NCBI GenBank assembly: GCA_036245805.1
Contig: BTRK01000002.1
Location: forward strand, 35,632,661-35,696,660
Length of the DNA stretch: 64,000 nucleotides
Source: Pristionchus mayeri
Taxonomy: Eukaryota > Nematoda > Chromadorea > Rhabditida > Neodiplogasteridae
Direction of reading: 5' to 3'
Part shown: piece after piece, positions 33,066-52,100 of the stretch
Layout: every line of letters starts with the position of its first letter
Position numbering within the stretch: the stretch's first letter is position 1
The notes under the pieces: generated by a model
What the model was told of the DNA's origin: nothing
Seen by the model: the letters and a program-made list of their open reading frames with translations, nothing else
The model's database searches: none
Program-made: the position numbers and the translations under genes

Positions 33066-34082
33066 TGGAACGGTTAAATAAAAAATATTAATAAAAAACA
33101 ACAAAACAATCGTGGAAAACGCACTATTCCTTGACGATTACTCTCCGTGTTGCACGTTCTCCTCCGCCGACGACGGATGGACCGGCAGCGAACCGCTGAA
33201 ACGGAGCGAATGAATGGTGAGGCTCGACAATAAAAAACAACACAAAGGAGGCAAAACTATTATGTAGTATCGACATTATCGAAGAAAAGTATTACAATCG
33301 CGAGGATGGTGGGAAAAGTCGGGAACAACTAGTCAACACGCCTTCCTACACGGTAGAGCGAACGAACACCGCATATAAGAACTGAAGTCGGCATTTCCAC
33401 GCTCATATCAAGCCAAGCCGAATTAGATGAACACGCGATTAGTGAATGAGAAGCGGGTTGAGTCAGCAATATTTATATTACAAGTTGCTCGCAAGTCTAG
33501 CGAAACAATAGCAACTCGAAAAAAAACAGCTAGCAAATTTGGTACCATAAGCTAAAAAAAGGTGTATTCCTGCCTAAATTCATGGTGAGCAAAGTGAATT
33601 GGGCCATTCTGAAACGGAATATAACCAGTTTTGAAAAGAAACAACGTAAAAACTAGTGGAAAACGCCGATAAATGCGGAGCCCTGTCGCGGTCGCTAGGG
33701 GAACCGGTAAATTCAAAGCCGGTAAATTGCAAAAATGGTGGGAAACTTCACCAAGGCTCACGCTACCGTTCAAATTGTTGAATTATTTTCATTGCGAATT
33801 TTCTCCACTCATATATTTTTTAAATTTTTATTTTATTTTTCGAAATAATATGTTTTCAATAGTTGATTTCAATAGAAAGAAACCAAATAATTTAAAAATA
33901 TAAACTTTGGGGCTCCCGGATCCCTTTAAAATATATTATTCTAAAGGTTGAACATGTCCCTATATATCGACATCAGGACAACATATGGTTATTTTAGCAA
34001 AATATAATATCAAAATTATATCAAAATTGAGAGCCAAAATCGCGCAAAATTTTAGACTCAACCTAATACGATCACAATTCAG
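33066..34082. other. no supported gene
   Basis: AT-rich DNA with no exon I can defend; frames at 33,552-33,773 (-) and 33,673-33,903 (+) have no motif. It ends at the ATTCAG acceptor of the first exon of the second ZF1 finger block. Confidence 0.4.
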
Positions 34083-36703
34083 GGAAGGATCAGCAGAAGT
34101 TGTCATTCAAATGCGTCAAATGTGGCGACGGTTTTTGCAATAAATCGCATCTTGAGAAGCACGAGAGAAACCATTTGTGTTAGTTTATACACATTACAAT
34201 TGTTAGACCTACGTATAATAATTTCAAAATATAATAATTTGTAATTATTGAGACATCGTTTATTTTAGGCGATCCTAAGAAGAGACCGTTTGTGTGTGAT
34301 TCGTGCGATATGAGATTTACCTCATCAACAGCACTGGACTACCACACAATTACACATTTGAGTCAGTTATTAGGTTAGTAATCGATTACAATACGTTTTG
34401 TAGTAAAAGAAGTCTATATGCATGAACGTGACGAATGTGGACTCAAATTTTGCAATAGAAGCCTTTGGCTCGTCAAAAGAAGATTCATTCAGGTTAGTGT
34501 ACATTCGTTAATTTATAAATTCAAGGAAGGATAGTAACGAAAAATGATGCATCATGATGAACATGAGAAAAATAACAGCAAACTCATTAAAAGCTATATT
34601 CAGATGAATACGGTGATATCAGAACACTATTCAAGTGTTACGAGTGTGGAAAATATCTCGCCACGATGCAGAGCCTGAATAAACACAAAGCATAAAAATC
34701 ATTCATAGCTATGCGTTAGTTGTTTTTGTTAGAAAAAAATAGTCCCACGAGCGATAGTCATATGATAATATTTTTAACTTACAGATAAGAAAAGGCCATT
34801 CAAATGCAAGTTCTGTCATCATGAATTCGAGACGTATTCTTGCTTCATAGAACACAAATTGGTTCATGGTATGTAGTAGTGATAATACATTGGTTAGCCC
34901 CGGTGCGAAGCGCCGGGCAATTTTGGCCGGGAAACGAGAGATTCCCACAGCCGGAAACGTTCTTGAGAGGGTAGGGTACCGACACATGTTCAAATTGAGA
35001 TCCAAGTATAGCGCTTTTGGGGATCCTCGGTGGAAGCCTAGGGGATGCTAAATCCAAAAATTCAAGTCTCTCTCACAACCGGAAGTGCCTCAGGCTGACT
35101 CCGATTTTTGTCGGTTTCGCCATGCCCCTCTGTTTCTAGTTGGATCCGCTGCAGTCGTAGAAAGACGTACTATAGCTCATTCGATAGAGCGTACACGGTT
35201 GCCCGTCTAGAGACTTTTCAGAATTGTGAAATTCCTTCTGCAAACGTTCGAAAAAGGCCTCCAAAGTTCGAAATTTTGACCCCTCTGGCGGTTCAGGCAC
35301 ATTTTCGGTTATCCAAGCTCTCAATGGAAAATTCAAGTTCCTACCGGCCTACTGTAGACTAATATTGATATAGACTAATATACACGGCGGATCCTATGAG
35401 CTTAATTTCGAAAAAATTGGTTTCCATATTTAGGTGCTGACGCCTTTCAAACATTTTCCCGCGCGAATTTATCCCTCTGCCTCCTCCTCCTCTCTCCCTC
35501 CCCCGCGCCTCTCTCAGGTCGGGTCAACGGTTGTAAACACGGCGAATCGTCTCAAGTTGTCAACTCTCTGCCTACTATGAAGAACAAAGTTCATATTAAT
35601 GTAAAACTAGCATCATTTTCGAAATCATCATCTTAAATTACCCATAACTGTGTTGTTTGTTGGGGTCGAACGGGCACTTTCTGTTTTGCACTATTGTACC
35701 CTCTGGGAGAGGAGAGGACGGAGGAGGGAGGTGGAAGCTTCCAACGTGAGTTACTTTACATTTGCGCTCATTTACAATACATAATGAGGCATAATAATTA
35801 TACTAGCTGTTGGCAAACGCCAACGGCCAGGTCTAGAAAACGGCATAGTCTGTTCTCGGCGGATTGGGTCGTGGTGTCAAAATGCGACGAAGAATGAAGG
35901 GGGGGGGGGGGTAATTCCATTATCTCGCGAGATTTTGACCACAAGACATAGAAAATACCCCTAGGTTTGCCGATATTTTCCCATCTCTATTCTTTCGATG
36001 AACTTATATTTAGTCGAAAACGCTAATTACATAAATCATTCGCTCTGCGCCAATAAAAGTTAAAAGTCCCGAGATCCACCTTCCATGGGAAGGTGGCGTA
36101 TCCTGGCTTTGCAAGCAAAGTCAACAGCTAAGTGAATTTTGGCGAAATTTCAATTCAATAAAAGGAGTGAGATCATACTATTCACAACAATCAGTTCAAT
36201 AAAAGTCCCGTGATCAACAGCCAAAATTCTCGCTCTATTTTTCAGGTGTCACTGTTGGCAGAATTGAAATGTACGAATAAATAGGGCGCGAATTTTGGCT
36301 GTTGATCACGGTGCTTTTATTGAACTGATTTTGAATAGTATGATCTCACTCCTTTTATTGAATTGAAATTTCGCCAAAATTCACTTAGCTGTTGACTTTG
36401 CTTGCAAAGCCAGGATACGCCACCTTCCCATGGAAGGTGGATGAACACATTTAAATCATCATTTTTAAACGTATTTTTTTTCAGGAATTGTCCACCCTAA
36501 ATTCGAGAAAGTCAGATATGAGAATGGCGTCAGGGTTTTCCCGAACAAGACGGATCATTCAGGTCTCGGGTTTCATTAATACAAAAAATTCAATAAAATA
36601 TACATTTTCAGGAGCTACTGATCGAGCTAAGGCTGCTAACACTTCTGCGTGCAATGAGATCAACATTGATAACACCGAGGCAATGCACACTTATGACACC
36701 TAG
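34083..36703 (+). CDS. C2H2 zinc-finger gene ZF1, 3' block (intact and decayed fingers)
   Basis: Exons of the same design as ZF2 (phase 1 on both sides): 34083-34178 (FKCVKCGDGF...LEKHERNH), 34269-34361 (FVCDSCDMRF...LDYHTITH) and 34785-34868 (FKCKFCHHEF...FIEHKLVH) encode intact C2H2 fingers. Between them, 34,417-34,494 (DECGLKFCNRSLWLVKRRFI) and 34,604-34,694 (FKCYECGKYLATMQSLNKHK then TAA) are decayed fingers. The last two exons, 36485-36562 (HPKFEKVRYENG, a lost finger matching ZF2's last one) and 36612-36703, end the frame at TAG. If the decayed exons are skipped the frame stays open, because each intact exon starts and ends in phase 1. It may be the 3' half of the gene starting at 22,045, separated by 9.8 kb, or a decaying separate copy. 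Confidence 0.55.
34869..36484. other. long intron or gap; CT-rich tract and a palindrome
   Basis: Contains a pyrimidine-rich stretch (35,470-35,515), a G run near 35,900 and the palindromic element at 36,073. Frames at 34,845-35,362 lack splice support. Confidence 0.4.
36073..36442. mobile_element. palindromic element (~370 bp)
   Basis: GATCCACCTTCCATGGGAAG begins the left arm and CCATGGAAGGTGGAT closes the right. The arms pair for about 150 bp (C-GCCAAAATTCACTTAGCTG mirrored). The termini are themselves palindromic around CCATGG. It sits just before the TTTTTTTCAG acceptor of the penultimate ZF1 exon. Confidence 0.85.
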
Positions 36704-39052
36704 ATTGAAACGGGATAACAAATATAGGTCGTAGTTCGGGTATTCGTATGTTCATTCAAAACACTCTCTCTGTCAGTCTATCGCAAATAGTGTGAGCAAT
36801 GACGATGTTCCTGAATTACGATCTTTAGTCATTAAGATAATGACGAAAAAATGAAGAATATATGTTTAGTGTCTCTCGAGTGTGAGTACAAATGAGTACG
36901 AGACATCCATCGACGAGACAATGACCAGGCTCGAATTTGGAAAAGTTATTTGGATTTCTTAGTCTACACATTTTCACAATAATTATTGCAACCAACACAT
37001 GAATACATTTGAGTAAGCGTGTTTAGATTAGGCCCCATGAAGGCAACGGATATTCAATGTTCTTTAATATTGCATGCGAATAAATAAAGTTCTGTTGGGG
37101 TATATTTTTCGCGTCAATCAATCAGAATTTATCAACTAGACAAAAGTGAAGATCTTCAAATCCGCTAGCAAGTTTCACTACATGCATTCTGTACATGTGT
37201 TGACAGCACACTAACACACTAAGAATCACCTTGTGTCTGTCATGTCTTCTCAAGAACCATTCACGCTTTCCTCTACACAGTCGTTTACCTCTCTTTAATT
37301 TATTCATTACTTTTTCGCGCATTTTTTTGAAAAATTTGACTCGTACAGTCGCGCCGGAAAGTCACCGTACACTTTTTGAATTTGTTGTATATTTTTTGCC
37401 CTGGAAATGCATCATTATTCCACTGAGGTATGATGTACCAAATCCATCGGACATTATGATCATGGTATTATGTTATGACGTCATCCCATAGTTATTGCGT
37501 AGTGATGACGCAATCAATCTGCGCTTTTTCAAAACGGCATTATTCTTACATAGATTTTTTCCTGTTCGCCATACTTTCTATGATTGGATATATGACCGAG
37601 GCCAACCCATAATTAATTTTTGAAGGTGCTGCTTGGTCGCAAATTTGCTGCAGCGAAGCTGCAAAAACAGGATCTGAAATTCGGAACTCGGCTTCTAGAG
37701 TAGCTAGAGGCCCGTTCAAAGCATAAAAATGATCACCATCATGAGTACACATGATCCTGAGAATAAGAATACGATATCTCATAATTTGCCCTCAGGGCAT
37801 GAAAAAATCCCTTGTTTTGCATGACCATTTTTTGGACATCCATAACTTTACGGAAAAGTTTATTAAAAAACTGATTTTTATCTGGTAATGTTCAAAATGA
37901 GATGAAGAACTGAATTCCAACTTTTTAGAGCGTTTGGTTATCTTTCCAGCCCGCGGCGTGCGTTTTTTCGGAGGTATACTAGGGTCTGGAAACACCTTGT
38001 TTGCCCCTATGGGCGAGAGAGTGCAGACGACGAGAGTGCGTAAACAGGGTGTTTTCCGACCCTAGTTTACCTCCGAAAAACGCACGCCGCGGGCTGGAAA
38101 GATATCCAAACGCTCTAAAAAGATGGAATTCAGTTCTTCAATTCATTTTGAACATTACCAGATAAAAATCAGATTTTTAATAATCTTTTCCGTAAAGTTA
38201 TTGATATCCAAAAAAATGGTCATACAAAAAAGTGACTTTTTTCATGTCCTGAGGGCAAATTATGAGATATCGTATTCATATTCTCAGGATCATGTGTACT
38301 CATGATGGCGATCATTTGGGTGCTTTGAGCGGGTTTCTAGCTACTCTAGAAGCCGAGTTCCGAATTTCAGATCCTGTTTTGCAGCACATGTGCGACCGAG
38401 CAGCACCTTCAAAAATTTATTCTGGGCAGGCCTCGGTCATATCTCCAATCATAGAAAGTATGGCAAACAGGAAAAAAATGTATGTAAGAATAATGGCGTT
38501 TTGACAAAGTGCAGATTGATTGCGTCATCACTACCCAATAACTATGCGATGATATCATACCATAATACCATGATCATAATTTCCGATGGATTTGGTACAT
38601 CATACCTCAGTGGAATAATGATGCATTTCCAGGGCAAAAAGATACAACAAATTCAAAAAGTGTACGGTGACTTTCCGGCGCGACTGTATATTTGAAATTA
38701 TATTTGATTGATTATTTCCCATTTTTTTAGAATAATGCCAACAACTAACAAAAACTTAGAATAACGTATAATATTGCCATAAATGCATATTTTTAGATTG
38801 ACTAATAAAGCCATTCAAAAGTTTTCGAAAATCTAGTTTACAAACATTTTATATGACCTCTCCCTCATTGATGGCGTCATTCATTTTCGCGCGTATTTCG
38901 AAACGGCTAGTTATTGTATCTGTATCGTGCTAATTCAAATCTCAACATCACGAGTGATTGATTTTCTTCTACATTTCGCCCTCCCACCAAACTCTAAATT
39001 TTGAATTTCAATCCTATAATATCAGGCCATCAATTCATATTTTAACGATAAT
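36704..39052. other. intergenic between ZF1 and ZF2
   Basis: Mostly occupied by the palindromic element at 37,344-38,688. The remainder has no supported gene. Just before the ZF2 start, TATAATATCAGG (about 39,015-39,026) is an acceptor-like site in the same position as one before ZF1. Confidence 0.5.
37344..38688. mobile_element. long palindromic element (~1.35 kb) with TA ends
   Basis: TA/CAGTCGCGCCGGAAAGTC at the left returns inverted as ...TTTCCGGCGCGACTG/TA at the right. The arms pair through CATTATTCCACTGAGGTATG, TGAGATATCGTATTC and other blocks over about 600 bp each. All frames inside come in mirrored pairs. Terminal TA fits a Tc1/mariner-type origin. Confidence 0.9.
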
Positions 39053-46175
<7,123 letters not shown>

Positions 46176-49123
46176 GTAGACGAACGTTTTTGCAATGGAC
46201 AAATAATCGAACTGATATTGATTGTCGCCCGGCTGTTTAAAATGTTAATAGTTCGCGTGCAGCGTGAATATGCAATGATGAAACAATTAATCAATAAATT
46301 CACCTCCAGGACAGTAAAACAATTTTGAAAGCTGTTGTGTTTTTAAAAACAATAATCTCAGTGACACCGCGTATTTTGTGAGCTCTTTCAACTACACCGG
46401 CGATGGGAATTCATCTCGATCGCTCGTGAGCTCCTCGTCCACTTCCAAAGAGAGTGAGTGAGAAAGGTATGAAAAGTCAGAGAAGCAAAGACAATTCTCT
46501 CACATGCACACGCTGTTTCGCGAGTGGCTTGCGCGGAGAAAGTTGATCGCCATACGCCAAAAGCCGTTCACCTAATTTTAAGATGACTCCTCGAACGATA
46601 AGACTATTAGGCCAAAAAATTCCTATGTCCTTTGTATTCGTTTGACGAGCGATATGTGAGGCGACCAGCAGCCCTTTCTTAGCTTTCTCGTCTCCCTCTC
46701 CTTAAGTTTGTCTTATCCCGCTCTAGATGCACTTTCAAGGGTTCGGGAAAAAAGGGATCATGTCCGCTTCCCTCCACTCTTCAAAATTGTCTGACCAATT
46801 CCAGAAGATGATTGAACTGAGGGATCAAAGATTATTGGATGGTCCAGTGATAAGAAATTGACAGTGTCTTTTGAAAACGGGGCCTTTCCCTTTCTTCATC
46901 TTCCCCTTTCTCACCTCTTTCTCTCCGACTTTTCAAGTCGCACTTATGAGCTTTTCCAGGCGGATAAAGTGACATGATTGATATCCCAATTCTCGTGGTG
47001 ACAACACAAGGATGACGAACGCCGGACTCAATGATTATTTTTCTGGTCCAGAGAAAATATTGCTGCAGTGTCCTTTTCATGGGGAATGCTGAGAGGAAGT
47101 AACGTGAGATGGCGAGCTGTCCATCCCTTTCGTCTACCTACTATCTCACATCTCCCTTTTCTCATCCCGCTTTAGGTGAGCATTTCCAGGTTCGCGCCGA
47201 TCAAGGGAACAAGGGAACGCCTTATCGATACTAAATTCTAGCGAGGGTAGAACTTGGGAATTGGTGATGACTGCCCGTACTTTCCTGAATTCGTGTGCAC
47301 TCTTACCAGTCAGACAAAGTGAGAACGCGCCTGAATCTATGAGACCACGCTCCGATTGTGTATCGGGGAATAAACAATCGGAGGGCGAAATTGGCATGCA
47401 ATTTCCCGTGTCCGTCGCCTGCGGAAGGCTGATCCTTTCCCTTTATCGGTATCCCTTTTTTCCACCTCTCCCCCTCCATTGCGAACGAACTTCGAAATTA
47501 ACGATTATTTGTCGCTTATGGCATGACAAATGCCCAGTGTCCTTTGCTGGGCAGGATCTGTTCCTTTCCCATTCGCCAGCTTCTCATTCTTACCTCTCCC
47601 TTTCACTTTCCGGTGTCTAGTAATAACTCATTTTTATGGTATTTGAGACAATTTACATACTGTCGCAGAACTTCTGATACCCAATTATCAGTGGTGATTG
47701 AAAATGTATCTTGTATTTGCATGGGAAGGCTGAGCTAAGATATGGTGAAGTGAGGTGATGAGCCGCATTTCACTTTCAGTAGCTCCCTTTTCACCGTTCG
47801 CTCTCCCCTTATCTCAACTCGATCATTATGATCCTTTCCAAGTCAAGGCAGATAAAGGGACCGGATACAGTACATGGAGACTGTATGCCTGTGCTGTTCT
47901 CGATCTCTCCCTTCGGAATTGTCTCTCGTTGGAGAGAGAAAGTGAGAGAGCATTGCGATATGAGTTATGGTGCAAGTGTTTGCACAACCCAGGTCGATAC
48001 ACGCTTGAATGTGGGGAAATAACGATGATTGGTCGGTTAATAAGAAAGTGCCCTTTGCTGGTCAGGATCTGTCCTTTCTCCATTCCCTTTCTCACCTCGC
48101 CTTCTCCATTTTCTTAACCCCTTTTTAAGCAGCCTCTCAAGTAGACAAATGTTCTGACAAATTCCGAGACCGAAACCAATTTCCCCGCGGAATATGAATC
48201 CCGGTGAACGACCGAGATTGGACTCAGAACGATGTTGCCTGCTAAAGTCATAAAGTGAGCATGAGAAGGGAGCCTCGTGTGCGCGCGGATGCGATTCGCC
48301 GTTCTCTTTCTCCCCATCCATATCCGTCCCTCTACCGCCATCTCCTCCAGTTCTTTACGAACTTTCTCTAGTCTAGGCAGAACAAGGGACCGGATGAAAA
48401 TCAGGTATAATCTGAAAGAAATGAAACAAAACTATTTAACTTCAAAAAGTGCAATCAGAGGCATGCGAAATTCATTGTCGTGTATGTGATGTTATGAGCG
48501 GCTGCGTTTAGCCTTTCCCTTGCATTCTCTCCCTTTCTCACCTCTCCTATTCCGTAATCTCAAATCGCGCTTTATCAGCTGCCCCTGATCCAGACAAATT
48601 GACCTGATTGCAACAGTTTCCTTGTGGCAATTGAATAAGAAAGGTGCAGCCGAGCTTTTGAAACCGAATGCTATTGCCAGATGGGGACAGGTCAGAACGT
48701 GAGTTTAATTAGTGAGCCCTGAGCGTGCGCGACTGCGAGCCGCCTTTCCCTTTCTCCCTCTCCCCTTTCTCACCTCTTCCTCTCCATCATCCCCAGCTTT
48801 TTATCCACGCTCTTTACGAGCATATCCAGCTCCGCGTAGACCAAGGGACCGGAAAAATATTGTACTTTCCAGGATACAACGGAGATCGAAAGGCAAGAAG
48901 ATGATCGATCGCGTTTATGAACGACTGAAACGAGACATGAGAACGTCAAATTCATCTCTGTGCTGATCAAGCTGCACAGAGAACAATTCCAGTTCATCCT
49001 TTTGGCCTGCAGTTTACGGCCCATTGTGGATAAGAAAAGGGAAAGGATATCCTCCCTTCCTTTCCGCAACTCCCCCTAGTTAGAGGTGACGATCTGCTAA
49101 GCTCTGCTAAGCTGCGATCTTCC
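46176..49123. repeat. diverged pyrimidine-rich tandem repeats, no gene
   Basis: From about 46,650 to 49,080 a degenerate unit of a few hundred bp recurs. It contains a block like CCCTTTCTCACCTCTCC, then a TTTAT/CGAGC segment, then CCAGGCAGA and AAGGGACCGGAT-like motifs (seen near 46,900, 47,470, 47,860, 48,080, 48,390, 48,530 and 48,860). Frames in both strands across it are accidental. Before 46,650 there is only unassigned DNA. Confidence 0.6.
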
Positions 49124-52100
49124 ATGACCTTCCCTTCGATGACCTACCTACAACTCCTCACAGTCTGCCTCGTTGGAGTTGCCGATGCCTGCATGAAAGT
49201 GATGCCGCCGGAGCCGGGCATGCCCAGCGGTGAGTCGAATCTGCTTGAGCTCCGTGCAAATTAGGAGAGTTCGAGAAACGACACCACGGGCTCTGCATAC
49301 TATACAGTAAAAGTGTGTAAAATGAAAGACGGCGCGTTTCTCGAACTCTATGCATTAGTCACGGACATTAGCGCGTGCTCTTCTCTTGTTAGACACACGC
49401 CCGCTTTGACTAACCCATGAAACGAAGTACGAGCATTCCGATCATCCAACACTAGCTTACACTCGCGAGCGCGGATTTTTGGTTTCTTGCGGGATTGGAC
49501 GCTGATGTGGTGATGAGTGTTTCATTAGGCACAGCTTGGTGATTTCCATTTACTGCGCTCGGAGAAGCGTACGCGACGTGGTGTTGTTCCCCAAGTGTTA
49601 TTCGTGTGCTTTCACTGGACAAGTGCTGCGCACCTGCTCGGGCACAGCATCATAATTTCAGGATTTATTGTCGGCCAAGCAGTGACCCTGGATTTGCTTG
49701 ATCTGATCGCTTTGAGATTGTCACTAACTTGCAAGAATGCATTTCAATTCTTACTTTACGTCGTTCGTCTTTGTTTTGTTTCATTGTCATGTCAAGTTCT
49801 TCCGCTCACTTACATACTATTAGTTGTTTTTGAACTCGCTTCCCCCGAAAAGATAGCCCAGTCTGGCTCTTCCTGCTCCCTTGTCCCACGCAGTTTTATG
49901 ACATCCTTATTTCCCCGCATTTTTACAACCACCTTTCTCCCACGCGCTTCACTTACAGGGCTGAGTAATTGTCTGACTCTCTTCAGTGTGCACGCTCTCT
50001 CGTCTCACTGACTGGCGAGAGAGCGTGCAAACTGAAGAGAGTCAGCTCGCAGCTTCGCAGAAAATGAGTCTCTTCAATCAGCGTTCCTTCTCGTCTGACT
50101 CTCGCATTGGCGTTAGAACGCTCAATAGGATGAGATAATTTCGTTCCAAACCATACCTACCAGCAGCTATGCAGCGCCTCATCCTATGCGGGACGGTTAG
50201 AAATAAAAAAATATATAAGTTTCGATAGTCTATCCCTATTTCTTAGTGCCACGAAAAAAAAAAGTTAGCACATTTCGGAATTCGAATAATTGCTTCTCTA
50301 TTCCGTACTCTTCCCACAGCTGGTGACCGAACCATGAGAAAGTGACGGGACAATAACTCAAATGTGCCATTTTTATTTTTCTTTATTTTTATTTTTTTTC
50401 TACTTTTCTATTTTTCTATATTTTCTACCTAATGCTGAGCAGGACGGAAACTTTGCATGGCTCTCGTCTGAACTTTACAGGAACATGCAACATATTCCGG
50501 TCCGAACGATATTCCTGCCCTAAGGCATGTGACAGGAATTTCAGGACACTAGGGTTCTCGAAAATTTTTGCTTCACTTTGACATATGTTTCATGTGCACA
50601 ATATAGTTCATATACCTAGTGCACGTGAAACATATCTGAAAAATGATTTTTAAAAATTCCAATAAGAGAACCCTACTAAACACCTGAAGCTAACGTAGAC
50701 GATGCGCAGCTCGTTCACGAAACTCAAGCGGACGGTTTAATGTAGAGTTCGAGAAACGATACCACGCTCTCTTCATTCTACACACTCTCTAGACCGGTCG
50801 ATCAGCGAGAGAGTGTGCAGAATGTAGAGAGCGTGGTATCGTTTCTCGATCTATACTGTCTAGCATCTTTCCATGTAGTAAAGTTCGGAGAGTAGGGGAG
50901 ACTAAATCGAGACCCTCAACATTTTTCGAGCGTGTTAATATTAACGTTCACAACTGTCTATCTCCACCTTTGCGAGAAGCTCGAGGCATGATTGTTGATT
51001 GACTGCACAGCTGGCAGTACACTAAATTGTTTTTTGTTTACCATTTCCCTGCATCTTATTGAGTGTAAACATGCGGGTAATTTCTCGTGTAGGTTTCATT
51101 CACGTCGGGAGCAAGCGAGGGCTTGAAGACCTCAGGTCGATATTTACACAAAAATAAAAGTAAAATTATCAGGTTGTAATATAAGTTTTGTCGCGTCCAA
51201 TCTCTTATGCATTTTAACCTCAGAAATTCTTCGAATTAATTTAATCTCAATTTCGTTATTCATCATCAGTGAGGGCCTTCGTACTCTTTCTTACGCGCTT
51301 TACTTCAGTCCTGTCAAGGCAGTTGAGGAGGCACATTAGTCAGACAAAGTTGTACTGAGATAAGGATTAGAAATCATTTTCACGCATCAGCTCTTCTTGA
51401 AAAGGATAAATTATGCCGATTTTGTGTGATTTGCGTAAAGTACTACATATGTGCATAATTTTGAACCACTCACGGATAATGACAAACGAAAATCGTTCTA
51501 GAAATGTAGACGAGTTTGTATAATGTGGATGGTTGGTGACGGTCGCGAAAACTTTCGCAAGCCGAATTTTCTTCTCAGTAGATATCCAGATCCAAATAGT
51601 GGTGGAATATAGTTCACCCAAAGTGGTCAGTGTGCAGACAAAGTTTGGGCTAGATTGGGTTCTGTTGAGATAAGTGGCTCCATTCAGAACGATGGTATGT
51701 AAATTAAACTACTGAAATCGGCACTTTCACTTATTTTAGTCACTGTTGTTGCAATTCTGGATTCAGAAGAGTTGGTCAAGTTGGCTACGAATCAGCGGCT
51801 AACCTTACACTCAGTAAAGTATATCTTTGGTTCCGCTCAACATAGCACCATATCTGGCGTATATTTTGAAAGAGCATTGACGGGGTATATCACCATGCTG
51901 TAGAAGTTTGGTTCATTATTCGTCTCTGCGAACTGGCACCCGATCAAACGAATTAATAAAATCTGCACCAAATTTAAATCAGTTCATATTAATAGCCAGC
52001 GTGCGCAGTTCAGCTCTACCCTATGGTTTGAATGTGCATGAACACCCCAAACATATACTAGGAGGTCAGGCATTGATAATGTTTGAGAAGTATCCTTCAT

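Noticed and set aside
37546..38504. Paired frames beginning MRYRI-ILRIMCTHDGDH on opposite strands
   Set aside because: Mirror images within the 37,344-38,688 palindrome.
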